A DNA stretch of 64,000 nucleotides. It comes from Syntrophotalea acetylenica. GTDB taxonomy: Bacteria > Desulfobacterota > Desulfuromonadia > Desulfuromonadales > Syntrophotaleaceae. Position 1 is the stretch's first letter. Each line of letters starts with the position of its first letter. A program made the position numbers and the translations under genes. The stretch covers positions 1,854,001-1,918,000 of the forward strand of contig NZ_CP015455.1 in NCBI RefSeq assembly GCF_001888165.1, in the 5' to 3' direction. The notes under the pieces are model-generated. The model ran no database searches and was not told the origin of the DNA. It saw only the letters and a program-made list of their open reading frames with translations. Below, in pieces: positions 1 to 9,299 of the stretch.

Positions 1-549
1 CCGTACCCGATTGCCCGGCAACACGCCCAGAGACATCAGTTTCTGCATTTTTTTGGCATCGCTGGTGGCTAGATAGGCAATCTCGCCCTCCTGCCCCACC
101 TTCATTTCGGTGAGGGGCACGACGCCGATGTCCGCCGCGCGCCGTGCAGCCCGGCAACACTCACCGGGAGGAATGGGACGGCCGTGGGGACAGGTTGTGG
201 GGTGATTCAGAAGGGTGCAGATTCGGGTATCGACCCCTTCGTTGAGGAGATGCTCGAATTCACAGGCCTTGGCATTGGCATTGCTGCCTTTGAGATCAAG
301 AATATCCATCATCAGACGCTCGGCCAGACGGTGGCGACGCACCACTTTTTCGCCGGCCAGGCGTCCTTCGGAGCGCAGATAGACCCGCTCTCCCTTGATT
401 TCAACCAGGGCCTTACGTTCGAGATCCAGCAGCGCCGCATCGTCGGCCTTGACATTCAGCGCTTCGAAGGAGGCCGAGTTGTCCCCCTCTTCAACGACCG
501 CGATCCAAACGGCTTCCAGCAAATCTTCAGCCCTTTCCGAGCGTTCCAT
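1..549 (-). CDS. DtxR-family metal-dependent repressor with fused FeoA domain (partial)
   Basis: The gene runs off the left edge, so its C terminus is missing. The visible protein begins MERSERAEDLLEAVW, a winged-helix start, followed by a dimerisation/metal segment (RHRLAERLMMDIL, then EFEHLL) and the family signature CPHGRPIPPG. A FeoA-like SH3 segment follows (VPLTEMKVGQEGEIAYL, then LMSLGVLPGNRVR at the edge). DtxR/MntR regulators bind DNA when loaded with Fe(II) or Mn(II). The start codon overlaps the stop of the zinc-ribbon gene (ATGA), so it is the last visible gene of the feoB operon and probably senses the imported metal. Two adjacent cysteines follow the CPHG motif. Which metal it senses cannot be told from sequence. 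Confidence 0.88.
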   Translation of the reverse strand, partial: MERSERAEDLLEAVWIAVVEEGDNSASFEALNVKADDAALLDLERKALVEIKGERVYLRSEGRLAGEKVVRRHRLAERLMMDILDLKGSNANAKACEFEHLLNEGVDTRICTLLNHPTTCPHGRPIPPGECCRAARRAADIGVVPLTEMKVGQEGEIAYLATSDAKKMQKLMSLGVLPGNRVR

Positions 550-731
550 CAATCGTTCTCCTTGGATTTATCTTTTTCGCTCCATCGGCGCAAAAAGCCG
601 GGAACAACGGGATTTTCGTAACCACACCAGGGACAGTGAATCTTCCGGCATCCTCCCGGGCACGCTCCGCAAGGTTTCTGTTCCAACTTGTCGGGAGGCG
701 GCAGCTCGCGGCCGCAAAAACCGCACTTCAT
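549..731 (-). CDS. Small zinc-ribbon protein of the feo operon
   Basis: A 60-residue protein with four CxxC-type pairs or near pairs: CGFCGRE, CGACPGGC and CPWCGYE. It ends in a basic/acidic tail. The layout suggests a small zinc- or iron-binding ribbon. The start is the ATG that overlaps the feoB stop (ATGA), and its own stop overlaps the regulator start (ATGA), so translation of the three genes is probably coupled. It sits where other bacteria carry FeoC-like accessory genes, but it does not look like classical FeoC. A role in FeoB function is inferred from position only. Confidence 0.75.
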   Translation of the reverse strand: MKCGFCGRELPPPDKLEQKPCGACPGGCRKIHCPWCGYENPVVPGFLRRWSEKDKSKEND

Positions 732-2695
732 ACCAGCCACCCGGTAAAACCGAGGACCACATTGAGACTCCAGCCGACGCTGAAAGCCAACAGGGTAACC
801 AGCAGGAAGATGCCGGCGGAGACCTTCCAGCCACGCTCCTTCTTCATCATGAGGAACTGGGCGATGCAAGGCACAAACAGTGTCATGGTGACGGCTGCCA
901 CAGTCAATTGGCGCGGCGTCAGCAATCCCTGGGCGTGCATGTCGTAAAGTCCGGCAGCACCGAAATCACGCCGGAAAAAACCGAAAATGAAGGCGGCGGT
1001 GGTTTTTGCGGGCAGCCCCAGTGCGGCTATGGCAGGTGACATGCCCCGCACCAGGGCATTCAGTCCGCCGGTCATCTTGCCGGCCCACAGCAGAACCGAA
1101 GCGAAGATGAACAACGGAAAGATTTCCAGAAAATACCACTGCATGCGGCTCACCGTCTTTATGACAACATTACGGGCCTGGGGCAACCGCATGGGCGGCA
1201 ACTCCATGTAGAACATGGGGCGCTCTCCCGGCAACAGACGGGCGGACAGCAGGCCCACCAGCAGAAAAACAACCGTTATGCAGGCGATCCAGGTCGGCAA
1301 GGCGCCCGGCACGCCGGAAAGCAGGCCCATGATAACTCCGAGCTGAGCACTGCAGGGAATTGCCAGCGCCAGCAACAGCGTGACGATGATCCTTTCACGC
1401 ACCGTTTCCAGTGTTCGCGTTACCATGGTCGCCATGGTGTCGCATCCGAAACCCAACACCATGGGTATTACCGCCCGGCCGTTCAGCCCGATTTTTTTAA
1501 AGATCCGATCCACAAGCATGGCCAGGCGTGGGAAATAGCCGACATCCTCCATGATGGAAAAAGCCAGAAAGAAAGTGCCGACGATCGGCAGTACCAGAGC
1601 TACCGCATAGCGCACTCCAAGGGTGAATATACCGTATTCGCCGACCAGCAGTTCCCGCAGCCAGTACCAGTCCGTAAGCCGATGCACCAGGTCAATCACC
1701 CAGGGGTTCAGGTAATTTTCGAACAGCTGCCCTTCAAGCAGGTCCACCAGGGTGCCGGCACCGAAACTGCCCACAAACAGATAAATGCCGAAATAAAGCG
1801 CCAGTAGCAGCAGGGGGAAGCCGGTCCAGGGATTGATGGTCCAGGCCGCCAGCTTTTCGAAAAAGCCCGGTTTTCGATCGGCCTGCTGATAAATGACTTC
1901 TTCCAGAATGGCGCGACAGATCCTTTTGCGTTCAAGGCTGATGCGCAAGTTCAGATCCAGGCGCCGCTCGTAAACCGTTTCGTTGACCGCCGCCTCGATG
2001 GTCTTCAGGTTGTCGCAACATTCGGCGGCCCGCACCAGCTTCCAGGCATCCTCGTCCTTCTGCAGCAGCAGCAAGCCCATGGAACGCGGCACCAGGGTGT
2101 AATCGCCTTTGAGATGTTCCGAAACCTTGGCAATATCCTTTTCCAGTTCACGGGAATAGCCGAACACCGCTTTCACGGCAGGATCGTAGTCGGCTATGAC
2201 CTGGCGCAATTCGCTCAAACCACGTTTTCGCGCCATGGCCCCACCTATCACGGGGATGCCGAGTTTTTCCTGCAACAGCGGAATGTCAATACGCATTCCC
2301 CGTCGTTCGGCTTCATCCATAATATTGACCAGCAGCACCACCGGAAGCCCGGCCTCCACCAACTGCAGGGTCATGGGCAGCATGCGCTCGAGATTGCGGG
2401 CATCGATAACATGAACGACGGTGTGGGCTTTTTCCTTCAGGAGAATTTCCCGGCCGACACGTTCTTCTTCTGTAATCGGCAACAGTGAATACATGCCCGG
2501 CGTGTCGAGCACCTGATAGGAAACCCCTTCGATTTCACAATTGCCCCGGGATACCTCCACGGAGGTGCCGGGATAATTGGACACAACCGTATACGCCCCG
2601 GTCAGGGCGTTGAAAAGAACACTTTTGCCGACATTCGGACTACCGACCAGCACAATCTTGCGGACGGTGGAAGCAACTTCTGTTTGACCTGCCAT
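728..2695 (-). CDS. feoB: Ferrous iron transporter FeoB
   Basis: Inner-membrane Fe(II) importer of 655 residues. The N-terminal G domain carries GSPNVGKS (about 18-25), a switch segment NYPGTSVE, DTPG (64-67) and NIMD (124-127). A helical linker is followed by many membrane segments from about residue 285 onward. The first Gate region reads GFGCDTMATMVTRTLE. Classical FeoB proteins have a proline after the cysteine here, so this looks like a second-type FeoB with an altered permeation motif. The ATG at 2695 has only a weak ribosome-binding site. Fur is encoded 67 bases upstream on the same strand, and two small downstream genes overlap by ATGA, which argues for one iron-uptake operon. Confidence 0.95.
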   Translation of the reverse strand: MAGQTEVASTVRKIVLVGSPNVGKSVLFNALTGAYTVVSNYPGTSVEVSRGNCEIEGVSYQVLDTPGMYSLLPITEEERVGREILLKEKAHTVVHVIDARNLERMLPMTLQLVEAGLPVVLLVNIMDEAERRGMRIDIPLLQEKLGIPVIGGAMARKRGLSELRQVIADYDPAVKAVFGYSRELEKDIAKVSEHLKGDYTLVPRSMGLLLLQKDEDAWKLVRAAECCDNLKTIEAAVNETVYERRLDLNLRISLERKRICRAILEEVIYQQADRKPGFFEKLAAWTINPWTGFPLLLLALYFGIYLFVGSFGAGTLVDLLEGQLFENYLNPWVIDLVHRLTDWYWLRELLVGEYGIFTLGVRYAVALVLPIVGTFFLAFSIMEDVGYFPRLAMLVDRIFKKIGLNGRAVIPMVLGFGCDTMATMVTRTLETVRERIIVTLLLALAIPCSAQLGVIMGLLSGVPGALPTWIACITVVFLLVGLLSARLLPGERPMFYMELPPMRLPQARNVVIKTVSRMQWYFLEIFPLFIFASVLLWAGKMTGGLNALVRGMSPAIAALGLPAKTTAAFIFGFFRRDFGAAGLYDMHAQGLLTPRQLTVAAVTMTLFVPCIAQFLMMKKERGWKVSAGIFLLVTLLAFSVGWSLNVVLGFTGWLV

Positions 2696-2762
2696 GACGA
2701 AATCATTCCAGATGGGGTTGCAAAGAAAAAAAACGAAAAACTTGTTGTATAGATGGCCAGTT

Positions 2763-3194
2763 TCAGGAGGAGGAACACTTGGCGCAACGGCCGTATATTT
2801 CCAGACGGTGATCGGTCATGACGAAGCCATGCTCATGTGCAACCTGTTTCTGCAGTTCCTCGATACGCGCATTCTCGAACTCGATAATTTCACCGCATTC
2901 AACGCAGATGAGATGATCATGATGATAGCCGCGGTGAGCGACTTCGTAAAGGGACTGACCGCCGCCAAAGTCACGCTCTTTGGCAAGGCCACATTCCGCC
3001 AGCAGCTTGAGCGTCCGGTAAACTGTCGCATAGCCGATATGGGAATGCTTTTTTCGAACCCGGTGATAAAGTTCCTCGGTCGACAGATGGGCGGCAGCAC
3101 GGAGAAATTCATCCAGAATGATTTCCCGCTGACGCGTAAGCTTGAGTCCCTGCTGGCTGATATAATTTCGGAACATCTCGCGTTTGTCGGCCAT
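2763..3194 (-). CDS. fur: Fur-family ferric uptake regulator
   Basis: 143-residue metalloregulator. It has an N-terminal winged helix (LKLTRQREIILDEF) and a metal-binding region HHDHLICVECGEIIEFEN, with a second cysteine pair near the C terminus (CAKC), the usual structural zinc site. The start at 3194 is chosen because GGAGG lies about seven bases upstream. Longer in-frame starts lack such a site. A perfect interrupted palindrome TTGA-ATA-TCAA (3211-3221) lies just upstream and could be an autoregulatory operator, but it is not a canonical Fur box. The position directly ahead of feoB suggests it controls this iron operon. PerR or Zur specificity cannot be excluded. Confidence 0.9.
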   Translation of the reverse strand: MADKREMFRNYISQQGLKLTRQREIILDEFLRAAAHLSTEELYHRVRKKHSHIGYATVYRTLKLLAECGLAKERDFGGGQSLYEVAHRGYHHDHLICVECGEIIEFENARIEELQKQVAHEHGFVMTDHRLEIYGRCAKCSSS

Positions 3195-3282
3195 GGCACC
3201 TCCGATGAAATTGAATATCAAATTACCAGAGGCAACCGGCGCATGTCAAGATGCAACCGGGGCCGGCGGCACCTGAGCCAGA

Positions 3283-4017
3283 TCACCCGACAACCGGCAG
3301 CCATTGATAAAAAATGGCGGTCAAATAGCTGAAACCATTAAAAAATAGTAGAAGCCCTACAATCATGAGCATGATGCCGGTGAGCACCTCGGCGAGACGA
3401 ATATGCTTGCGGAAGCGATTAAAAAACCGCAGAAATCCGTGAAACATCAGGCCGGAAACCAGAAACGGCAACCCCAGACCGGCAGAATAGCTGGCGAGCA
3501 GGATGCCGCCACGCAAGGAACTTCCGGAAGATCCCGCCGCCATGGTCAGCACCGATCCGAGGATCGGCCCGGTACAGGGTGTCCATCCGGCTGAAAAAAC
3601 CAGACCGACAAGAAACGAACCAAAATAGCCGGCCGGCTTGTTGTGAATATGGACACGCTTTTCACCCAGCAAAATGCCGAAGTGAAAAAGCCCGGTCAAA
3701 TGTATGCCGAACAGAAAAACAAGCAGTCCTCCAAGCTTCTGAACCCAACGCAAACCATCCTGCAAAAGGCCGAAAAGACTGCCGGCAACCACTCCCATGA
3801 CGGTATATACCAATGAAAAACCCGCGATGAACAGCAGGCAGTGCAAAACCACCTGCCAGCGAACCCTGCTTCCGGGATGAGATTGCTGCAATTGCTGAAA
3901 ACTCAACCCAGTAATATAGGTGATAAAGGATGGGATCAGCGGCAGCACACACGGCGAGACAAACGAAGCCAGTCCTGCCGAAAAAGCAATCCAGAAGGTA
4001 ATATCGCCCGCCTGCAT
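3283..4017 (-). CDS. ccdA: CcdA-type thiol/disulfide transmembrane transporter
   Basis: 244-residue polytopic inner-membrane protein of the CcdA/DsbD-beta family, which passes electrons from cytoplasmic thioredoxin to periplasmic thiol proteins used in cytochrome c maturation. The two family cysteines are visible in FVSPCVLPLIPS near the N terminus and GWTPCTGPILG in the middle. About six hydrophobic segments are present. The start MQAGDITF at 4017 overlaps the stop of the upstream thioesterase gene by one base (TGATG), which supports it over the longer in-frame start. Cytochrome c maturation fits a Desulfuromonadales host. No other ccm genes lie in the window. Confidence 0.88.
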   Translation of the reverse strand: MQAGDITFWIAFSAGLASFVSPCVLPLIPSFITYITGLSFQQLQQSHPGSRVRWQVVLHCLLFIAGFSLVYTVMGVVAGSLFGLLQDGLRWVQKLGGLLVFLFGIHLTGLFHFGILLGEKRVHIHNKPAGYFGSFLVGLVFSAGWTPCTGPILGSVLTMAAGSSGSSLRGGILLASYSAGLGLPFLVSGLMFHGFLRFFNRFRKHIRLAEVLTGIMLMIVGLLLFFNGFSYLTAIFYQWLPVVG

Positions 4018-4529
4018 CAATAACGTCCTTCCGTTATCGGTTTTGCCGGGGCGACCAAGCTTTCCGCATCGCCGCACACGCCCGTAGCGGGCCGCAACAG
4101 CCTGAAATCCGCAGTGAATTCCGCCACCGCATGGTCCTGATCATCCTGAAGATCCACGTGGACAAGGTACCGGCGGCCATCGATCTGCTTTACCGTGGCA
4201 GCAGCGGTTACCGTACCCTGGCGAACCGGCGCGAGGAACCGCATGGAGAGGTTGCGGGTCGCGAAAGGCGTCGAGACCGGCAAGCAGGTTTTGACCGCCA
4301 TGGCGGCCGCCGTATCGGCCAGTGCGGTCAAGGCACCACCGTGCAAAAAGCCGCCCCCCTGAGAAAGTTTTACGACAAAGGGCATCGTCAACACAGCGCG
4401 CCCGTCACAGGCTTCGATAATGGACATTCCCACCAGTTTTTCAAACGGCGCCAGATCGACCCACCCTTCCATCTCGAACTGAGAGTCGGCGGGATTTCGC
4501 GGACTGTCGCCATCGACCAGAACTTTCAT
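4017..4529 (-). CDS. Hotdog-fold thioesterase (PaaI-like)
   Basis: 170-residue protein with the hotdog fold pattern: GMSIIEACDGRAVLTMPF, then GGFLHGGALTALADTAAAMA, in which the HGG and following acidic residue form the usual active-site region. This is followed by strands RNLSMRFLAPVRQGTVTAAATV. The family hydrolyses acyl- or aryl-CoA thioesters. The substrate cannot be assigned. The ATG at 4529 is preceded at good spacing by GGAG, better than the in-frame GTG at 4538. It is the first gene of the run leading into ccdA and is divergent from the AEC transporter gene. Confidence 0.8.
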   Translation of the reverse strand: MKVLVDGDSPRNPADSQFEMEGWVDLAPFEKLVGMSIIEACDGRAVLTMPFVVKLSQGGGFLHGGALTALADTAAAMAVKTCLPVSTPFATRNLSMRFLAPVRQGTVTAAATVKQIDGRRYLVHVDLQDDQDHAVAEFTADFRLLRPATGVCGDAESLVAPAKPITEGRY

Positions 4530-4611
4530 TGCGGACACTCCATGCTAAAAGAACATTGCAAACACCCGAAGCGGCAGGGTATGGTCGCAGGAAATCCAGC
4601 GGGGAATTCCC

Positions 4612-5568
4612 ATGCAGCACTTTTTAAACACCCTGAACATCATCCTGCCAGTGTTTGCCGTCATCACTCTCGGCGTCATTTTGCGTCGAATCGGCCTTAT
4701 TGACCAGACTTTTCTGCAACAGATCAACCGACTGCTGTATTATGTTTTTCTGCCGCTGCTGCTTTTCTACAAAATCAGCACGGCCGACTTCGCGACAAGC
4801 TTCAGCCCCAGGCTCACCCTGGCCATGATTGCCACATTGAGCCTGGGGGCCCTGCTGTCCTATGCCGCCGCATACCTGCTCGGTTATCCGCCGGAGGATC
4901 GCGGCACTTTCAGTCAGGGCGGTTTCCGCGGCAACCTTGCCTATGTAGGACTGCCCATCATCATGAGCGCTTACGGCGACGCCGGTTTCACCCGGGCCGG
5001 ACTTCTCATGGGATGCCTGGTTCCGATCATCAATGTGTGGTCCATTCTGGTGCATATCATGGCGCAGCGCCACCAGCAACCCGAACGGCATTGGCGCCTG
5101 ATCCGCCATCAACTGCTGTGCAATCCGCTTATCCTCGGTGCTGCCGCGGGTATTTTCTGGAACCTGGCAAAATGGCCCGTAGCGGGCGTGGCCGAACGAA
5201 GCCTGCACATGGTTACGGCGGCAACCCTGCCCCTGGCCCTGCTGACCATCGGCGGCGTGTTTTCACCGCGACAGCTGCAGGGGGACTTGAAACAGGCCGG
5301 GCTCGCCACCCTATTCAAGCTGGTCCTGTTTCCAATGCTGAACCTGCTGATCCTCTTGCCGATGCACCTGTCCACGATGGATCTCGGCATCGCCGTGCTG
5401 CTTGCCGCCACGCCCACCGCCGCCGCGAGTTATGTCATGGCGCAGGAACTGGGTGGCAATCCCCGCCTGGCCAGTTCCATTATCATCCTCTCAACCCTGT
5501 TTTCGGCGGTGAGCGTCACACTGCTGCTGCTGCTGTTGAGCTTTCTGCAGGGCATGCCAGCCTCATAG
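4612..5568 (+). CDS. AEC-family (auxin efflux carrier-like) transporter
   Basis: 318-residue inner-membrane protein with about ten hydrophobic segments in two halves. Family features include an N-terminal NIILPVFAVITLGVILRRIG, FRGNLAYVGLPI in the first half, and TPTAAASYVMAQELGGN near the C terminus, the usual AEC signature. Bacterial members move dicarboxylates such as malate or malonate, but the substrate here is unknown. GGGGA precedes the ATG. The gene stands alone and ends against a hairpin shared with the convergent pyruvate carboxylase gene. Confidence 0.88.
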   Translation: MQHFLNTLNIILPVFAVITLGVILRRIGLIDQTFLQQINRLLYYVFLPLLLFYKISTADFATSFSPRLTLAMIATLSLGALLSYAAAYLLGYPPEDRGTFSQGGFRGNLAYVGLPIIMSAYGDAGFTRAGLLMGCLVPIINVWSILVHIMAQRHQQPERHWRLIRHQLLCNPLILGAAAGIFWNLAKWPVAGVAERSLHMVTAATLPLALLTIGGVFSPRQLQGDLKQAGLATLFKLVLFPMLNLLILLPMHLSTMDLGIAVLLAATPTAAASYVMAQELGGNPRLASSIIILSTLFSAVSVTLLLLLLSFLQGMPAS

Positions 5569-5600
5569 CGGTTCGCGGCAGCGGCACAAGGGTACCAAAC

Positions 5601-5633
5601 ACAAAGAGCCAGACAGGGTGTCCGGCTCTTTGT
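5601..5633. terminator. Bidirectional terminator between AEC and pyc
   Basis: A 15-bp inverted repeat with one mismatch and a GGG loop lies between two convergent stop codons (5568 and 5660). It can act on both transcripts, though the T tracts are short. Confidence 0.75.
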
Positions 5634-5659
5634 GTCCATACATTTATCGAGCAGAAGCT

Positions 5660-8600
5660 CTATTCCAGGATCAGCAGCAATTCGCCCTGCTCCACCTGGG
5701 TTCCCTCCCTGATCAGAATCTCGGCAACCACGCCGTCCTTTTCGGCTTTGACATTGGTCTCCATCTTCATCGCTTCGGTAGACAACAGAATATCGCCTTT
5801 TTTCACAACACAACCGACATCGACCAGAATCCGGAACACTTTGCCGGGCATCGGCGCACCGACATGATGCAGATTGTCCGGATCGGCCTTGCGATGCTTG
5901 ATCTGATCGTCGGCTACCGAAAGGTCGGGAACCATGATCTGGCGCGGTTCGCCATTGAGCTCGAAATAGATGTCGCGATGTCCGTCATCCTGAATCCGGC
6001 CGATGGCATTGAGCTGCACCAGCAGGTTTTTGCCCGGCTCCATTTCTACGGTACATTCGTCGCCGAGATCCAGACCATAGAAGAACACCGGCGTCGGCAG
6101 CACCGACGTGTCCTGGTATTCCGTTCGATGTGCATCGAACTCCTCGAAAACGCCGGGGTAAAGCACCGCCGACAACACGTCCCGCTCCGAAACCGGATGG
6201 CCGAGTTTGTTCTCCAATTCCTGACGTTTGGCGACGAAATCGACCGGTTCGAGAAATTCACCAGGGCGGCAGGTCAAAGGTTCCTCGCCCTTGAGAACGA
6301 TCTTCTGCAGTTTCTCGGGGAAACCACCGTGAGGTTGCCCGATCATGCCCTTGAAGAAATCAACCACACCCTGCGGAAAAGTCAGTTCCTGCCCCCGTTC
6401 GTAAACATCCTCCGGTTGCAGATTGTTCTGCACCATGAACATGGTCATGTCGCCGACGATCTTGGATGACGGCGTGACCTTGATGATGTCGCCGAACATG
6501 TCGTTGACTTTGCGGTACATCTCCTTGCACTCTTCCCAGCGGTCGCCGAGACCAAATCCCTCAACCTGCGGTTTGTAGTTGGAATACTGGCCCCCGGGAA
6601 TCTCGTGATGGTAGACCTGGGCGGTGCCGCTGCGCAGCTCCGACTCGAACGGCGCATAATAGGTGCGCACCGTCTCCCAGTAATTGGCCAGCTTCTGAAT
6701 ACCTTCCTCGTCCAGACCGGGGTCGCGATCATGTCCTTTTAGAGCAGCCAGCAGCGCATTCATGTTGGGCTGCGCGGTCAGACCGGATACGGACGACAGG
6801 GCCGTATCAACGATATCGACACCGGCCTGGGCGGCCAGCAGCAGAGTCGCCCCGCCGTTGCTGGAGGTATCATGGGTGTGCAGGTGGATGGGAATCCCGA
6901 CCTCCTGTTTCAATGCCCGCACCAGTTTTTCGGCGGCCAGCGGCTTGAGCAGCCCGGCCATGTCCTTGATGCCAAGGATATGGGCACCCATTTTTTCCAG
7001 CTCTTTGGCCATGTTAACGTAGTAGGACAGTGGATACTTGTCGCGCTTGGGATCGAGAATGTCCCCGGTATAACAGATAGCCGCCTCGCAGACACCACCG
7101 GACTTGCGTACCGCATCCATGGCTACCTGCATCCCCTTGGTCCAGTTCAGAGAATCGAAAATGCGGAACACATCGATGCCGCTCTCTGCCGCCTTGGCGA
7201 CAAATTCCCGCACCACGTTATCAGGATAGTTGCAGTAACCGACGGCGTTGGAGGCCCGCAGCAGCATCTGGAACAGGATGTTGGGGATTTTTCTGCGCAG
7301 CCGGTCCAGACGCTCCCATGGATCCTCCCGCAGAAAACGCATGGCGACATCAAAAGATGCGCCGCCCCACATCTCCAGCGAAAAAAGCCCACTGCCAAGG
7401 TGACTGGTGGCCGGAGCAATCTTGGCCAGGTCATGGGTTCTGAAGCGGGTGGCCATCAGCGACTGGTGAGCGTCACGCATGGTGGTGTCGGTGATCAGCA
7501 ACTGCGGCTGCTCAAGAGCCCACCGCGCCAGGCCTTCGGCCCCCTTTTCGAGCAGGATGTCCCGTGAGCCCTTCGGACGCGGCACGTCATAGCGGATTTC
7601 CGGAATGCGGGGGTCGCGCAAATCCTTGTAATGCAATGGATTTTTAATGCCTGGATAGCCATTGACCACCACATGCCCGATATAGGACAGCAGCTTGCTG
7701 GAACGATCACGTTTTTCCGGTATCTCGAACAGTTCGGGATGCGTGTCGATAAAACTGGTATCGCAGGCCCCGGCCAGAAAGGTCGGGTGGTTGATGACGT
7801 TGGCCAGAAAACCAATATTGCATTTGACACCGCGCAGCCGGAATTCCGCCAGACTGCGGTCGGTAGTGCGGGCCGCCTCGCGCAGGGTCAATCCCCAACC
7901 GCTGATTTTAACCAGCAGCGAATCGTAATGGGGAGAGATCCGCGCCCCGGGAAAAGCGCTGCCGGCATCGAGACGCACGCCGAACCCGCCAGGGCTGCGA
8001 TAGGCCGTAATGGTGCCGAAATCAGGGGAAAAGTTCCGGGTCGGATCTTCGGTCGTGACACGGGCCTGAATGGCGAAACCGTTGAGCTGAATATCCTTCT
8101 GGCCGCGTATGTTGATTTCCGGATCGCTCAAACGGTATCCCTCGGCCACGCGGATCTGGGCCCGCACCAGATTTCGCCCGGTCACCATTTCCGTCACGGT
8201 ATGCTCGACCTGAATGCGGGTATTGACCTCGATAAAGTAGAAATGGCCTTCGGCATCCATCAGGAATTCAACCGTACCGGCGTTGACATAGCCGACATGA
8301 TTGGCGATGCGCAGGGCGTAATCGCACAACTCCTGCCGCTTGGCGGCGCTCAGGTTCGGCGAAGGTGCCACCTCGATGACTTTTTGGTGACGGCGTTGAA
8401 TGGAACAGTCGCGATCGTAGAAATGCACCACGCTGCCATGCTGGTCGCCAAGGATCTGCACTTCGACATGCTTGGGGTTTTCAATGTATTTTTCAAGGAA
8501 AACCGACGGGTTACCAAATGCCGCCTTGGCTTCCGAGGATGCCGACCGCAGACCTTCGGCCAACTCCTGCCGGTTACGCGCGATGCGCATGCCGCGCCCG

Positions 8601-9106
8601 CCGCCGCCAGCGGCGGCCTTGACCATGATGGGATAACCACATTTGGCGGCGAACAGCAGCGCTTCCTCTTCGCTGGTCACCGGCTTGTCGGTCCCGGGAA
8701 CCACCGGAACACCAGCCTCGATGGCCACCTTGCGCGCCGCCACTTTGTCGCCGAGCTTGCGCTGGATCTCGGCACCCGGGCCGATCAGGGCGATACCGGC
8801 CCTCTCGCAGGCTTCGGCAAATTCAGGGTTTTCCGACAGAAAGCCGTAGCCGGGATGGATGGCATCGACGTCCTTCTTCTTGGCCAGATCGATAATTTCG
8901 TCGATGCCGAGGTAAGCCTCGATAGGCCCTTTGCCCTTGCCGACGCGATAGGATTCATCCGCCTTGTAGCGATGCAGGGCCACCCGATCCTCTTCCGAAT
9001 AGATGGCCACCGTTTTGATGCCCAGTTCGATGCATGCGCGAAAGATGCGAATGGCGATTTCACCACGATTGGCCGCCATGACTTTATTGAATGTCTTTAT
9101 TTCCAT
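5660..9106 (-). CDS. pyc: Pyruvate carboxylase, single-chain
   Basis: 1148-residue biotin enzyme that converts pyruvate and bicarbonate to oxaloacetate with ATP, in the cytoplasm. Domains in order: biotin carboxylase (MAANRGEIAIRIF; ATP-grasp loop KAAAGGGGRGMRI; catalytic region FIEVNTRIQVEHTVTEM), carboxyltransferase beginning near residue 535 (TDTTMRDAHQSLMATR), and a C-terminal biotinyl domain with AMKMET, whose lysine is residue 1114. The length matches full-size pyruvate carboxylase. GGGAGG precedes the ATG. The biotin must be attached by BirA, whose gene in this same window appears frameshifted. Oxaloacetate from this step would feed the citrate synthase encoded near 48 kb. Confidence 0.97.
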   Translation of the reverse strand: MEIKTFNKVMAANRGEIAIRIFRACIELGIKTVAIYSEEDRVALHRYKADESYRVGKGKGPIEAYLGIDEIIDLAKKKDVDAIHPGYGFLSENPEFAEACERAGIALIGPGAEIQRKLGDKVAARKVAIEAGVPVVPGTDKPVTSEEEALLFAAKCGYPIMVKAAAGGGGRGMRIARNRQELAEGLRSASSEAKAAFGNPSVFLEKYIENPKHVEVQILGDQHGSVVHFYDRDCSIQRRHQKVIEVAPSPNLSAAKRQELCDYALRIANHVGYVNAGTVEFLMDAEGHFYFIEVNTRIQVEHTVTEMVTGRNLVRAQIRVAEGYRLSDPEINIRGQKDIQLNGFAIQARVTTEDPTRNFSPDFGTITAYRSPGGFGVRLDAGSAFPGARISPHYDSLLVKISGWGLTLREAARTTDRSLAEFRLRGVKCNIGFLANVINHPTFLAGACDTSFIDTHPELFEIPEKRDRSSKLLSYIGHVVVNGYPGIKNPLHYKDLRDPRIPEIRYDVPRPKGSRDILLEKGAEGLARWALEQPQLLITDTTMRDAHQSLMATRFRTHDLAKIAPATSHLGSGLFSLEMWGGASFDVAMRFLREDPWERLDRLRRKIPNILFQMLLRASNAVGYCNYPDNVVREFVAKAAESGIDVFRIFDSLNWTKGMQVAMDAVRKSGGVCEAAICYTGDILDPKRDKYPLSYYVNMAKELEKMGAHILGIKDMAGLLKPLAAEKLVRALKQEVGIPIHLHTHDTSSNGGATLLLAAQAGVDIVDTALSSVSGLTAQPNMNALLAALKGHDRDPGLDEEGIQKLANYWETVRTYYAPFESELRSGTAQVYHHEIPGGQYSNYKPQVEGFGLGDRWEECKEMYRKVNDMFGDIIKVTPSSKIVGDMTMFMVQNNLQPEDVYERGQELTFPQGVVDFFKGMIGQPHGGFPEKLQKIVLKGEEPLTCRPGEFLEPVDFVAKRQELENKLGHPVSERDVLSAVLYPGVFEEFDAHRTEYQDTSVLPTPVFFYGLDLGDECTVEMEPGKNLLVQLNAIGRIQDDGHRDIYFELNGEPRQIMVPDLSVADDQIKHRKADPDNLHHVGAPMPGKVFRILVDVGCVVKKGDILLSTEAMKMETNVKAEKDGVVAEILIREGTQVEQGELLLILE

Positions 9107-9299
9107 GAATCAAACCTCCCTGGTGCTAAGTGTTTGGACCGGCCGGCTACTTTACCAAAATCACAAGTCCAAAACAACAATCTGTTTATTCGAGAAAACC
9201 GATATATCGAAACTGCCCGAAAGCATTTACGCCGCATCTCGCCGCGGCACCCCGTCATTCAGGAGCGATGCAGACCGTCAGCATGACCAAGACATGCGA

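Noticed and set aside
3578-3600. GTGTCCATCCGG, as in the repeat element ends
   Set aside because: It encodes the conserved GWTPCTGP of CcdA in reverse; the match does not extend.
7631-9286. Long open frame (551 codons) on the plus strand
   Set aside because: It is antisense to the biotin carboxylase part of pyc. The pyc frame has full domain motifs; this one has none.
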